Source of the DNA: DAOUJI01 sp965237875
GTDB lineage: Bacteria; Chloroflexota; Dehalococcoidia; Lucifugimonadales; JAGWBF01
NCBI GenBank assembly: GCA_965237875.1
Contig: CBDEGP010000001.1
Coordinates: forward strand, 124,001-188,000
DNA: 64,000 nt
Reading direction: 5' to 3'
The notes beneath the pieces were generated by a model. That model saw nothing but the letters and a program-made list of their open reading frames with translations. It was not told the DNA's origin and ran no database searches. A program made the translations under genes and the position numbers. This document shows, piece by piece, positions 8,180 to 16,414 of this stretch (positions are counted from its first letter, which is position 1; each line of letters starts with the position of its first letter).

Positions 8180-9103
8180 TCAGTTCCTGGTCCCTCTCAT
8201 TCTGGGGTCCCACAGGTCCCGCAGTGCGTCACCCATCATGTTAAAGGCGAATACTGCCAGACCGATGGCTATAGAAGGCAGGTAGACCAATTGAGGCTGC
8301 TTTCTAAGGAACTCGTAAGTGCTGCCGCCCATTATTCCACCCCACGAAGGTATATGAGGGGGCGGTCCCAACCCCAGGAAGCTTAATGAGCTCTCGATGA
8401 TAATCGCAGCGCCCAGAGTGACCGAGACCAAGACCATGCTGAGGGACAGACATTGGGGAAGGACATGACGAATCGCAATTCGCCAGTATCCGGCTCCTAC
8501 GGCTTTGGCGGCAGTAACGTAGTCCATAGGAACTATCGACAGAGCTTGTGATCGTATGGCCCGGGTTGTCGGGGCTATGACCGTGATTGCAATCGCCAGA
8601 ATTACATTCTCCAGAGAAGCGCCTAACGTAGCCCTGATGGCCAGGGCCAGAATCAGGGAAGGGAAGGCCATCATGGCGTCTATGAACCTCTGTATCACCA
8701 GGTCTACTTTTCCTCCGCTTGTGGCGCTGACAATCCCTAGAGCGCTCCCTATGGAAACCCCGGCAATGGTGGCTACGACGGATACGTACAGAGAGATGCG
8801 CGCTCCGAAAATAAGGCGGCTCAGCAGGTCGCGCCCCTGTTGGTCACCCCCTAATAAGTAACCTGTCTCACCGTAGTCGGAATAGTCTGCGAAAATGGCC
8901 TTTCTGTCTGGTTTTTGGGGATCGACGGGCGCCAGCAGCGGCGCGAAGATTGCTATGAATGCCAGTCCTAAGAATATGAGGACCCCAAGGGTTCCCAGAG
9001 GTTGGAGTGTGACAAACCTTCTGACCGCATGGCCAGCGGTGATATACCGCGGTCGATGTCCTGACCTGGGGTCAGACCGTTTAATAATCGAGTCTTGGTT
9101 CAC
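8180..9103 (-). CDS. ABC transporter permease, DppC/OppC type
   Basis: 307 residues with an N-terminal OppC_N-like segment and about six membrane helices. The binding-protein-dependent transport (EAA) motif appears near residues 190-215 as MDYVTAAKAVGAGYWRIAIR, where the ATPase docks. The C-terminus GDALRDLWDPRMRG is typical of DppC. The start is a GTG (9101-9103) without a well-placed ribosome site. It follows the DppB-type gene by 41 bp on the minus strand, so the two are likely co-transcribed and form the heterodimeric channel. Confidence 0.92.
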   Translation of the reverse strand: MNQDSIIKRSDPRSGHRPRYITAGHAVRRFVTLQPLGTLGVLIFLGLAFIAIFAPLLAPVDPQKPDRKAIFADYSDYGETGYLLGGDQQGRDLLSRLIFGARISLYVSVVATIAGVSIGSALGIVSATSGGKVDLVIQRFIDAMMAFPSLILALAIRATLGASLENVILAIAITVIAPTTRAIRSQALSIVPMDYVTAAKAVGAGYWRIAIRHVLPQCLSLSMVLVSVTLGAAIIIESSLSFLGLGPPPHIPSWGGIMGGSTYEFLRKQPQLVYLPSIAIGLAVFAFNMMGDALRDLWDPRMRGTRN

Positions 9104-9144
9104 CGCTCGGGTCTTACTCTCCTAGTTTTCCTGGGCATGATTTG

Positions 9145-10104
9145 CTATCCATACCGGATCCTGGGGTCCAGCACGCCGTATAAGAGGTCCACGATGAGGT
9201 TGATGATCAAGATTGCGCCGATCATAGTCATGACCACACCCTGCACGACCGTGAAGTCCCGGTTGCCAATGGCGTCCAGGAAAGTCTCGCCCATCCCTGG
9301 GAGCCGGAAGATTCTCTCGATGATCACTGTGCCGCCCAACAGAACGGCGAACTGGAAACCGGACAGGGTCAGCACCGGCAGCAAGGCGTTTCTTAAGGCG
9401 TGCCGGTTGATTACCACTACTTCTCTTAAACCTTTGGCCCTGGCAGTCCGGACGTAGTCCTCTCTCAAAACGTCCAGCATCCCCGAGCGAGTAATCCTTG
9501 CCATGTATCCGATGCGTGTAAATGACAGCGCCACGATTGGGAACACCATCTGTTGTATGTTTGTCCAAGGCTCTTCCCAGACTTGGTTGTATCCAGGAGG
9601 CGGCAGCCAGTTGAAAACGGTGACCAGGACAAAGAGGATCATGATGGCGAAGACAAATAGAGGAACGGTTATGCCGGTGATGGCTATAAACCGCCCAATG
9701 TAGTCGATCCAGGTGTTCTGGTAGACTGCCGAGACAATGCCCAGGGGTATGGCTAACGCCAAGCTGACTACGATCGCGCCAATGGCCAGTTCGACGCTTA
9801 TGGGCAGTCCACGTGCGATTTTGCTGTTGACTTTGGAGTCGTCAAACATGGACCTGCCTAAGTCACCCATAAGCAGCCCTCCGCTCCAGTCGAAATACTG
9901 GACGGCGAGGGGCCGGTCCGTTCCTAATTTCTTCCGGGACGCCATCAACTCCTCATGCGTGTAGTCCGCCGTTCCGGTTGGCCCAATAAGCCTGGCCACC
10001 GCCGGGTCTCCCGGAACGACTCGGAGAAGGAGGAAGGAGATGATGGAGACCAGGATGATTGTAGGTATGAAGAGAAGCAGACGGCGTGTGATATAAACGT
10101 ACAA
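9145..10104 (-). CDS. ABC transporter permease, DppB/OppB type
   Basis: 319 residues, six predicted membrane helices. The opening YITRRLLLFIPTIILVSIIS and VVPGDPA are classic for DppB, and the EAA loop reads EDYVRTARAKGLREV (about 213-227). The C-terminus YGVLDPRIRYG is also diagnostic. The start codon is TTG (10102-10104) with GAGG a few nt upstream. Together with the DppC-type gene it would form the translocation pore for an oligopeptide-type importer; the solute-binding lipoprotein on the opposite strand is the likely partner. ATPase subunits must be encoded elsewhere. Confidence 0.92.
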   Translation of the reverse strand: MYVYITRRLLLFIPTIILVSIISFLLLRVVPGDPAVARLIGPTGTADYTHEELMASRKKLGTDRPLAVQYFDWSGGLLMGDLGRSMFDDSKVNSKIARGLPISVELAIGAIVVSLALAIPLGIVSAVYQNTWIDYIGRFIAITGITVPLFVFAIMILFVLVTVFNWLPPPGYNQVWEEPWTNIQQMVFPIVALSFTRIGYMARITRSGMLDVLREDYVRTARAKGLREVVVINRHALRNALLPVLTLSGFQFAVLLGGTVIIERIFRLPGMGETFLDAIGNRDFTVVQGVVMTMIGAILIINLIVDLLYGVLDPRIRYG

Positions 10105-10245
10105 TGGCGCCTCGATAGTCGGCTCTTAAGGAGCTTACCTTTTCCTTAATGTTGTCTGAATCGATAATCTAAATGTGGCGTTACTAAACCTGGAGTCGGG
10201 GCTGTGATGCACCTGATTTTACTGCTGCTGTGTATAGGATGTACA

Positions 10246-10266
10246 CCACGGGGGTCATTCCCGTGG
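10246..10266 (-). terminator. Hairpin downstream of the DUF1461 gene
   Basis: Stem CCACGGG (10246-10252) pairs with CCCGTGG (10260-10266) around a 7-nt loop. It lies 84 nt past the DUF1461 stop on the minus strand; no T-run follows, so the terminator call is tentative. Confidence 0.35.
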
Positions 10267-10349
10267 AGACCTTCAGACACGGCGGCTGCCGGAGATGGAT
10301 TGGCGGACCGTTGACAGGTTCGGGGCCCCGCCATGCGGAGTCGTCTGAG

Positions 10350-11090
10350 CTAGGAGGCTGACGGCGACGGCGCAGCGCCTCGTTTACGGGACTGCCAACG
10401 TTTGAACGCCGCCGCTCCGCCGACGGCTCCGGCTACTATCGCCGCCTGCCCCACGGCCAGTCCCGCCACCAGCATGGCGGCGTCGAACCAGAAACCGGCG
10501 GGGAACATCATCACAAGAAAGTCCCGGCGGGGGTCCAGCTTCCAGAAATCGTTCGAAAAGCTGAGCTGGTGGAACTGGGTGAAGAGGAAATCGAAGCTCA
10601 CCAGGGACGTGATTCCGACCAGCAGCGTCAGCCCCACAGTGACGCCCGATCCGAAGAGCGCCAGCCGGGCCAGAGTCTGCCAAAACACCCGCCGGCGGAG
10701 ATGAAATCCTGCTGCGATGAAGCCGAGAATGAAAACCGCCGAGCCGCCGCCCACCCAGTAGACCCCTCGGATCAGCTTCTTCACGTCGGCCATGTGGACC
10801 ATCTCCCGCCGGTTGAAGAGGGAGCGCTCTTCCCCGAATACGCGGGTTGTCACGGCCAACGGTTCTGCGGAGGAGTTGAAGTAGCTGCGTATCTCCCGGG
10901 CCGCGGCCATAAGGTCATCTTTCTCGATGCCTGTGACCGAGGGCACGTTGTATTTGTCAAAACCGTACTCGTAGAGGCCCAGGTCGTTGACGGCCCACGT
11001 CACGCTGACGGCGATAAAGAGCAGTGGAACGGCCGCTACAAACAGGACGGCCGAAGTTCTTTTGACGCCTGAAATAAGCTGTTCGGACAT
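10350..11090 (-). CDS. DUF1461 / TIGR01906 integral membrane protein
   Basis: 246 residues with four or five membrane helices: one at residues 15-35, then an extracytoplasmic domain (about 36-115) containing IRSYFNSSAEPL and FNRREMVHMADVKKL, then helices near 120-140, 150-175 and 205-230. The FHQLSFSNDFWKLDP segment and the following MMFPAGFWFD are the family's signature. Function is unknown. No ribosome site precedes ATG, and it is divergent from mazG. Confidence 0.78.
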   Translation of the reverse strand: MSEQLISGVKRTSAVLFVAAVPLLFIAVSVTWAVNDLGLYEYGFDKYNVPSVTGIEKDDLMAAAREIRSYFNSSAEPLAVTTRVFGEERSLFNRREMVHMADVKKLIRGVYWVGGGSAVFILGFIAAGFHLRRRVFWQTLARLALFGSGVTVGLTLLVGITSLVSFDFLFTQFHQLSFSNDFWKLDPRRDFLVMMFPAGFWFDAAMLVAGLAVGQAAIVAGAVGGAAAFKRWQSRKRGAAPSPSAS

Positions 11091-11115
11091 GGGTATACGG
11101 TATCACTGGCCTGCG

Positions 11116-11145
11116 TTGCCTTCAACCGCAGCGCCTATCTATAAT
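11116..11145 (+). promoter_or_regulatory. Putative mazG promoter
   Basis: TTGCCT (11116-11121), 18-nt spacer, then a perfect TATAAT (11140-11145), 33 nt before the chosen mazG start. Confidence 0.5.
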
Positions 11146-11178
11146 CGCGCAGAGCAATCCGTCTGATTGGAGATCGAC

Positions 11179-11955
11179 ATGGAAAACCCTTCCGCCTCAT
11201 TCTACGGCTTGGTGGACATAGTCGCCAAACTCAGGTCTCCAGACGGCTGTCCCTGGGACAGGGAGCAGACCCACGAGTCGCTGAAGCGCAATCTGCTGGA
11301 GGAGAGCTACGAGGCGTTGGAGGCAATAGACAGCGGCCACCCCGACAAGATCGCCGAGGAGATGGGGGACATTCTGGTGCAGACGCTGTTCCACGCGCAG
11401 ATGGCCAGCGAAGCAGGCGCCTTTACTATCGACGACGTGGTGGCCGGAATAAGCGACAAGCTGGTGCGCCGCCATCCCCACGTCTTCGGGAACGTCCAAG
11501 CGACCGACGCCCGGCAAGTCGAACGCAACTGGGACATGCTGAAGGAGCTGGAGAAGAAGGGAGCGCGGAAGTCGCCTGTGGAGGGGATACCCAAGGATAT
11601 GCCCGCTCTGGCCTATGCCCAGCTAATGCAGGACCGAGTGGGCCGCGCGGGTTTCGAGTGGGAGGACGTCTCCGGCGCCCTGGACAAGCTGGCTGAGGAG
11701 ATTGGAGAGCTCAAGAACACGAGGAATGATGAAGAACGGGCCGAGGAGTACGGCGACGTGCTGTTTATGGTGGTTAGTCTGGGCCGGTGGCTCGGCCTTC
11801 AGGCCGAGGACTGTCTACGCAGGTCCAACCTCAAGTTCCAGATGCGGTACATGGCCATGGAGGAGATGTCCATAGAGCGAGGCCTGGACTTCCCGGCGCT
11901 GCCCCTAAGCGAAAAGGAAACCCTCTGGCAAGAGTCCAAGGGCCGGGTAGGGTAG
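11179..11955 (+). CDS. mazG: Nucleoside triphosphate pyrophosphohydrolase MazG
   Basis: 258 residues. MazG hydrolyses (d)NTPs to monophosphates and pyrophosphate, clearing aberrant nucleotides and influencing ppGpp in E. coli. The opening LRSPDGCPWDREQTHESL is the family hallmark, and the Mg-binding acidic helices appear as LLEESYEALEAI and EEMGDILVQTLFHAQM; a second, weaker MazG repeat (EEIGELKN and EEYGDVLFMV) follows at about 170-205. I choose ATG at 11179 because GGAG lies 6 nt before it; the upstream in-frame TTG at 11167 has no ribosome site. Confidence 0.95.
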   Translation: MENPSASFYGLVDIVAKLRSPDGCPWDREQTHESLKRNLLEESYEALEAIDSGHPDKIAEEMGDILVQTLFHAQMASEAGAFTIDDVVAGISDKLVRRHPHVFGNVQATDARQVERNWDMLKELEKKGARKSPVEGIPKDMPALAYAQLMQDRVGRAGFEWEDVSGALDKLAEEIGELKNTRNDEERAEEYGDVLFMVVSLGRWLGLQAEDCLRRSNLKFQMRYMAMEEMSIERGLDFPALPLSEKETLWQESKGRVG

Positions 11956-11966
11956 GGTTGACCTAA

Positions 11967-12101
11967 CTAGGCCGCCTGTAATCCAGCAGACACTCGAACG
12001 TCGTGCCCATGTTGATGTAATTGCTGGGCCATCCGAAAATGAGACGGTGGATTTGGGACCTCCATATCAGTCGCAGTAGGCATATAGTCTTCTTCGCTCA
12101 T
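11967..12101 (-). CDS. Possible 44-residue protein, unknown
   Basis: An ATG frame with GAGGT 8 nt upstream encodes MSEEDYMPTATDMEVPNPPS followed by FRMAQQLHQHGHDVRVSAG and a short end. It fills most of the otherwise empty gap between mazG and the sppA-like gene. I do not recognise it. Coding status rests only on the ribosome site and position. Confidence 0.3.
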   Translation of the reverse strand: MSEEDYMPTATDMEVPNPPSHFRMAQQLHQHGHDVRVSAGLQAA

Positions 12102-12123
12102 TCGGGTTTACCTCTATCTACAC

Positions 12124-12948
12124 TTATCGAACGTCGACAGGGCCGTAGCCGGGGGCTATGTAGTAGAGGCCGCCGGTCATAAGTTGCGCAAGCTCGTTCA
12201 GGGGCTCAAGGGAGACGGCGGGGCCTGCGAATCGGCTTGTAAACCTGTCCATCATGCCGCGTTTGGGCCGGACCCACACAGGTCTGGGCTTGGCCTTGCC
12301 CAGTTCCGCCGCAGTCTCCAGAGCGTCGTCGAAGTCGCCCAGACGGTCGATAAGGCCCTTTTCCAGGGCGGTCTTTGCCGTGAAAATCTCTCCCGTGGCC
12401 AACTCCCTGACCTGCTCGGCGGGCATGTTGCGTCCCTCGCTCACGGATTCCACGAAGTTGTCGTAGACTTCAGAGATGAGGTCCTGGAACTTGGACTCCT
12501 CCTCAGAGGTGGGAGATCTCCAGAACCCCGTCATGTCCTTGAGTCTTCCGGCGGTGAAGACGTTAACGCTGACGCCCATCTTCCGGAGCAAGTCCTGGAT
12601 GACGGGGCGCATGTATATGACTCCGATGGAGCCAACCAGGGCCGACGGCAGGGCCACTATGACGTTGGCGGCGCTGGCCAGGTAGTAGGCGCCGGACGCG
12701 CCCGTGCCCCGGACGTAGGCCACCACCGGCTTGTCCTTGGCGGTGCGTCTCAGGCTGCGGTAGAGGAGTTCCGACGCCGGGGCGGCCCCTCCGGGAGAGT
12801 CGATGTCGACGACCACGGCCTTGAACCGCCGGTCCCTGCGGACCCGGTCGATTAGCTGCGCCTGCGCTTGGACCTTGGCGCCTCCGCCGATGAGCCCAAA
12901 GATTTCAATTACGCCTATGCTTGAACGCGCCAGAAATTTTGCCGGCAT
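12124..12948 (-). CDS. sppA: SppA-type serine protease (S49 family), soluble form
   Basis: 274 residues of the ClpP/crotonase fold. SppA proteases degrade remnant signal peptides using a Ser-Lys dyad; here S85 in GTGASGAYYLA and K137 in AGRLKDMTGFWRSPTSEE are both present, as is the IDSPGG oxyanion motif (50-54). There is no signal peptide or membrane anchor, unlike most SppA, so it would act in the cytoplasm or need another way to the membrane. GGAG lies 7 nt before ATG. It is the last gene of a minus-strand run with the hot-dog hydratase genes. Confidence 0.88.
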   Translation of the reverse strand: MPAKFLARSSIGVIEIFGLIGGGAKVQAQAQLIDRVRRDRRFKAVVVDIDSPGGAAPASELLYRSLRRTAKDKPVVAYVRGTGASGAYYLASAANVIVALPSALVGSIGVIYMRPVIQDLLRKMGVSVNVFTAGRLKDMTGFWRSPTSEEESKFQDLISEVYDNFVESVSEGRNMPAEQVRELATGEIFTAKTALEKGLIDRLGDFDDALETAAELGKAKPRPVWVRPKRGMMDRFTSRFAGPAVSLEPLNELAQLMTGGLYYIAPGYGPVDVR

Positions 12949-12975
12949 GGTGGAGCTCCTGAACAGCCGAACGTC

Positions 12976-13245
12976 CTACAGCCTCCAGATATTGCCCGTC
13001 TGGTGGACTAGGTCCACCGTGTATATGGCGTCGTAGGGCCAACCGACGCGTTTCATCCAGTCCTCGAAATGGGACTGCCGGACAGCCTCGCACTCGGTGA
13101 ACACCTTCCCCCGGTCCAGGTCGCAGTAGACCTTGAGGATGGTGGCGCCTCCGCCGGGTCTCCATCCCCTGGAGACGGCAAAGACCTGCCGAAACTCCTG
13201 CTCGGTCAGACCCGGGACGCTTTGAATAGCAATAAACCGAGTCAC
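12976..13245 (-). CDS. Small alpha/beta protein, possibly DUF4242-like
   Basis: 89 residues, no membrane segment. The pattern FIAIQSVPGLTEQEF, then GGGATILKVYCDLDRGKVF and EDWMKRVGWPYDAIYTVDLV resembles small dimeric alpha/beta-barrel proteins such as DUF4242. The GTG start overlaps the stop of the upstream hydratase gene by 4 bp (GTGA), implying translational coupling. Family assignment is weak; that it is a real gene is likely. Confidence 0.6.
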   Translation of the reverse strand: MTRFIAIQSVPGLTEQEFRQVFAVSRGWRPGGGATILKVYCDLDRGKVFTECEAVRQSHFEDWMKRVGWPYDAIYTVDLVHQTGNIWRL

Positions 13246-13961
13246 GCTGATTCCTCTTTTTCCTGTGGGTCCCTAGGGGCGTCGCCGTCCTCTTCCGGTT
13301 CCTCCGGCGTATCTTCCGCCTGGTTGGGGACCTCCGGAGGGATGAAGGGGTAGGGCAGTGGCGGGCCTGACCTCAGGGGAAGGGCTACACAGGCGGCGCT
13401 GGGCATGCTCTCGGAGCCTCCGTACACCAGGATGCCGCATTCCAGGTCCACCAGCCCAATGTCTTCGAAACGCCGCGTTTGGGTCACTCTGCCCCACAGC
13501 ACGATAACCTCGCCTGGGGTGATGAGCGCCCGGTGTTGGAGGTCCAGCTTCCAAAGCCATCCTCCGGGCAGAGCCCAGTCCTTGAGAAGCCGGCACATGG
13601 AGTTGACCTTCCAGGAGTCGGGGACCACCACTCCGGGCAGCCCGTGGCGGTTCACGGCAGCGTCCAGGTCGAAATAGGCAGTGTCCCAGTCCTCCAGCAC
13701 GGAAGCCCAGCGCACCAGTTGGGCCGGAGTCAGGCGGTGGATGTACCGGGGAAGCTCCTGGCCGACGTCCACGTCTTCAAAGTAGACCTGCGCCTTGTCC
13801 CGCAGCGACTCCTCGGACGGTCTATCGTCGAGAGCCAGCGCCACGGGCACAGGGAGCTGTATGAGCTCATCCAAACTGTAGGCGACCGGCAAACTGTGGA
13901 CGACCGGAAGGGGGTCCTGGCCTTCGTCTAGCGCCGGACCAGTTGCGTCGTGATCTTGCAT
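13242..13961 (-). CDS. MaoC-like hot-dog hydratase subunit (C-terminal-type half)
   Basis: 239 residues. The central part, YFEDVDVGQELPRYIHRLTP (about 63-82) then VRWASVLEDWDTAYFD and HGLPGVVVPDSWKVNSM, matches the MaoC/FAS1-like dehydratase hot-dog fold that hydrates enoyl-CoA or related thioesters. The last 40 residues are an acidic, Pro-rich tail. It overlaps the preceding hot-dog gene by 34 bp, so the two products probably form one heteromeric enzyme, as in split mesaconyl-CoA-hydratase-like pairs. Substrate unknown. Confidence 0.78.
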   Translation of the reverse strand: MQDHDATGPALDEGQDPLPVVHSLPVAYSLDELIQLPVPVALALDDRPSEESLRDKAQVYFEDVDVGQELPRYIHRLTPAQLVRWASVLEDWDTAYFDLDAAVNRHGLPGVVVPDSWKVNSMCRLLKDWALPGGWLWKLDLQHRALITPGEVIVLWGRVTQTRRFEDIGLVDLECGILVYGGSESMPSAACVALPLRSGPPLPYPFIPPEVPNQAEDTPEEPEEDGDAPRDPQEKEESA

Positions 13962-14467
13962 AGCAGTCTGTCATCCTGGTTGCGGTAGGCGGATTCAACG
14001 GTTACCAGCAGGGTTGGAGTTGCGTTGTCGTATGAACTTACGGTCCCCTCGGCGATTGATGCGTACCTGTGGCGGACAATAACCTGGTCGCCCATGCAGG
14101 GGTAGCTGTACGCCTCTATTCCCATGCCGGTCCTGGACACCCTGCGGAGGTGAGTGGGCAGGGCAGGGAGGCGGTCAAAGGCCGGAGAGACCGTGTTTCT
14201 GGAGGACTCCGCGGTAGGAAGCCCGTCCTGGGCCAGCTTATCGCTGTCCCCCGGCGGCCTCCGTCTCTCGAGGCAGCTGGCCATCAGCAGAGGCGTAGAG
14301 AGGCCTTTTTGAGGAGTGGCGTCGGCGAATTCCAAGTCCCAGTATCTTGGGTCAGGGTCCATGAGGGCCTGGCTGAAACGCCTCAGCAGGTCGGCGTCAA
14401 CGGTCCCCCAACACCGAATGTCAGGGCTGGACACTCCGATTATCGCCGAAAGTTCCGGGCTTAGCAT
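13928..14467 (-). CDS. FAS1-like dehydratase / MaoC N-terminal-type subunit
   Basis: 179 residues. VDADLLRRFSQALMDPDPRY (about 23-42) followed by the TPLLMASCLER segment and a late PCMGDQVIVRHRYASIAE strand are typical of the MaoC N-terminal dehydratase domain, which normally lacks the catalytic residues and pairs with a second hot-dog. GGAG lies 5 nt before ATG. First gene of the run hydratase-N, hydratase-C, DUF4242-like, sppA-like. Confidence 0.78.
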   Translation of the reverse strand: MLSPELSAIIGVSSPDIRCWGTVDADLLRRFSQALMDPDPRYWDLEFADATPQKGLSTPLLMASCLERRRPPGDSDKLAQDGLPTAESSRNTVSPAFDRLPALPTHLRRVSRTGMGIEAYSYPCMGDQVIVRHRYASIAEGTVSSYDNATPTLLVTVESAYRNQDDRLLCKITTQLVRR

Positions 14468-14567
14468 TATCTCCGTTCAGCATTCGAGGCGCTGGTCTTC
14501 CGATTCTAGCTTACCCTGCTGTCCGGCTAAGTCAAGGGCTGATAGACGCATCGGGCGAGGCTGCCTC

Positions 14568-14595
14568 TTGAGTCTGCTTGCGGTATGGGTATAAT
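14568..14595 (+). promoter_or_regulatory. tRNA-Pro promoter
   Basis: TTGAGT (14568-14573), 16-nt spacer and a perfect TATAAT (14590-14595) end 9 nt before the tRNA. Confidence 0.6.
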
Positions 14596-14604
14596 AGGCA
14601 TAGT

Positions 14605-14680
14605 CGGGGTGTAGCGCAGCGGCTAGCGCGCCACGTTCGGGACGTGGAGGCCGGTGGTTCGAATCCACTCACCCCGACCA
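14605..14680 (+). tRNA. tRNA-Pro (anticodon CGG)
   Basis: The 76-nt cloverleaf begins CGGGGTG and ends CACCCCG-A-CCA, with the CCA encoded. The anticodon stem CCACG/CGTGG holds the loop TTCGGGA, anticodon CGG at 14638-14640. The T-arm contains GGTTCGAATCC. A T5 run follows directly at 14682-14686. Confidence 0.97.
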
Positions 14681-14745
14681 GTTTTTGCCCGGGCGTGAAA
14701 TGACGGGATGAACGCCGCCGGATTTACCTTTCTCCGAATCGTCCA

Positions 14746-16392
14746 ATGCTTTCTAACCTGAAGTACGACTTCCACGCCTTCCGTGGGGACCTCTTTGGCG
14801 GCGTCACCGCGGCAGTTGTGGGGCTGCCGGTGGCGTTGGGATTCGGTGTGGCGTCGGGTCTTGGGCCGCTTGCCGGCTTATACGGGGCGATTGCAGCAGG
14901 TTTCTTCGCAGCTGTGTTCGGGGGAACACGGTCCCAGATAACCGGTCCCACGGGCCCGATGTCAGTGGCTATCGCGGTCATCGTCACCAGCCATGCGGAC
15001 GACCTCGCCGAGGCGTTCACGATAGTCATTATGGCGGGCCTGATACAGATTCTCCTGGGCGTAATGAGAATCGGCCGGTTCGTGGCGTTCACGCCGTATT
15101 CGGTGATATCCGGGTTCATGTCGGGCATCGGCATAATCATCATACTGATGCAGACCCTGCCTTTCCTGGGCGCTCCGGTTGCTACGGGCGGACCTCTGGC
15201 GGCGGTCCGCGCGTGGCCTGACGTGTTCAGTGACGTCAACTTCAGCGCGTTGATCATCGCCGCCGTCACCCTGGTTGTGGGTGTGGCTTGGCCGAGCCAG
15301 TTCAGAAAATACCTCCCGCCGGCGTTGGCGGCTCTGATCGCCGGAACGCTGATAGGCGTCTTGTGGTTGACTGACACGCCGATCATTGGCGACGTGCCGA
15401 CGGGCCTGCCTACGCTTGAGATGCCGGACCTTTCCGGGAATGTGTTGGTCGTCGCCGTGCAGCCTGCGTTGGCCATTGCGCTCCTCGGCGCCATCGACAG
15501 CCTGCTCACCTCCCTGATAGCCGATTCGATGACCCGCACCCGCCATAACGCAAACAGGGAATTGGTGGGACAGGGAATCGGCACCGTGGTGACAGGGTTT
15601 ATCCAGGGTCTGCCCGGCGCCGGGGCCACCATGGGCACGGTGGTGAACATACGCGCCGGCGGACGGACTCCGGTCTCGGGGGTGGTGAGGGCGGGAATTC
15701 TGCTGGCGTTGGTCCTGGGCCTTGGGAGATACGTCGAGTCGATTCCCCACGCGGTCCTTGCAGGAATCCTGATGAAAGTCGGCTGGGACATCATCGATTG
15801 GCGGTTTATCATGCGCATACACCGCGTCCAGCCGGAACATCTATTGGTAATGGTGATAACTCTGGGACTCACGGTGTTCCTGGACCTGGTTACCGCCGTG
15901 GCGATAGGCCTTATCGCCGCGGGGATGGCCAGCGCAAGGCAGTTCGAGCGTCTGGAGCTGGACGCCGTCGTATCCGTGCCGCTGCTGGACCAGAGTTTTC
16001 TTGGAAGCGGGGGAAGCGGGGGAAGCGGAGAAGACGCGGATGAGATGGACGCTTTCTCCGCCCGTGTCGGCTTGGTGGCGCTCAGGGGGAGTTTTACCGT
16101 CGCGTCCTCCAACAAGCTGATCAACACCATCAGCGCGGACGTCCGTGACCATGAGGTGGTGATACTCGACTTCACCGACACGGTGTACATGGACGACAGC
16201 GCCGCCTTGGTGGTGGAGCAGCTGATAGACACGGCCAAGGAGGAGGACACCGAGTGCATCGTGGTGGGTCTTGCGGGACCGCCGGCCAGGACCCTTCAGG
16301 CCCTCAATGTTTTGCAACATGTTCCTGCGGACCGTATTATCGGAACACGGGACGAAGCAAGGGAGACCGCCAGGCGGATACTTGACGGATAG
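14746..16392 (+). CDS. SulP family anion transporter with STAS domain
   Basis: 548 residues. SulP/SLC26 proteins move sulfate, bicarbonate or other anions. The opening DLFGGVTAAVVGLPVALGFG and the ITGPTGPMSVA motif are characteristic, followed by 10-12 helices to about residue 400. A linker of three Gly-Ser-Gly units (DNA tandem 9-mers at 16003-16029) leads to the cytoplasmic STAS domain (about 440-548) with VVILDFTDTVYMDDSAALVV. No clear ribosome site precedes ATG. It starts 66 nt after the tRNA and is followed by leuB. Substrate cannot be told from sequence. Confidence 0.92.
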   Translation: MLSNLKYDFHAFRGDLFGGVTAAVVGLPVALGFGVASGLGPLAGLYGAIAAGFFAAVFGGTRSQITGPTGPMSVAIAVIVTSHADDLAEAFTIVIMAGLIQILLGVMRIGRFVAFTPYSVISGFMSGIGIIIILMQTLPFLGAPVATGGPLAAVRAWPDVFSDVNFSALIIAAVTLVVGVAWPSQFRKYLPPALAALIAGTLIGVLWLTDTPIIGDVPTGLPTLEMPDLSGNVLVVAVQPALAIALLGAIDSLLTSLIADSMTRTRHNANRELVGQGIGTVVTGFIQGLPGAGATMGTVVNIRAGGRTPVSGVVRAGILLALVLGLGRYVESIPHAVLAGILMKVGWDIIDWRFIMRIHRVQPEHLLVMVITLGLTVFLDLVTAVAIGLIAAGMASARQFERLELDAVVSVPLLDQSFLGSGGSGGSGEDADEMDAFSARVGLVALRGSFTVASSNKLINTISADVRDHEVVILDFTDTVYMDDSAALVVEQLIDTAKEEDTECIVVGLAGPPARTLQALNVLQHVPADRIIGTRDEARETARRILDG

Positions 16393-16414
16393 CATTTCAA
16401 CGGAGGTATAAAGC

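Noticed and set aside
16003..16029. Tandem 9-bp repeat considered as a phase-variable microsatellite
   Set aside because: Three in-frame units simply encode a Gly-Ser-Gly linker between transporter and STAS domains; copy changes would not shift the frame.
14724..16259. 511-residue open frame on the minus strand
   Set aside because: It is the antisense shadow of the SulP gene; it is Ser/Thr/Ile-rich without protein-like domains and no ribosome site, while the plus strand encodes a clear transporter.
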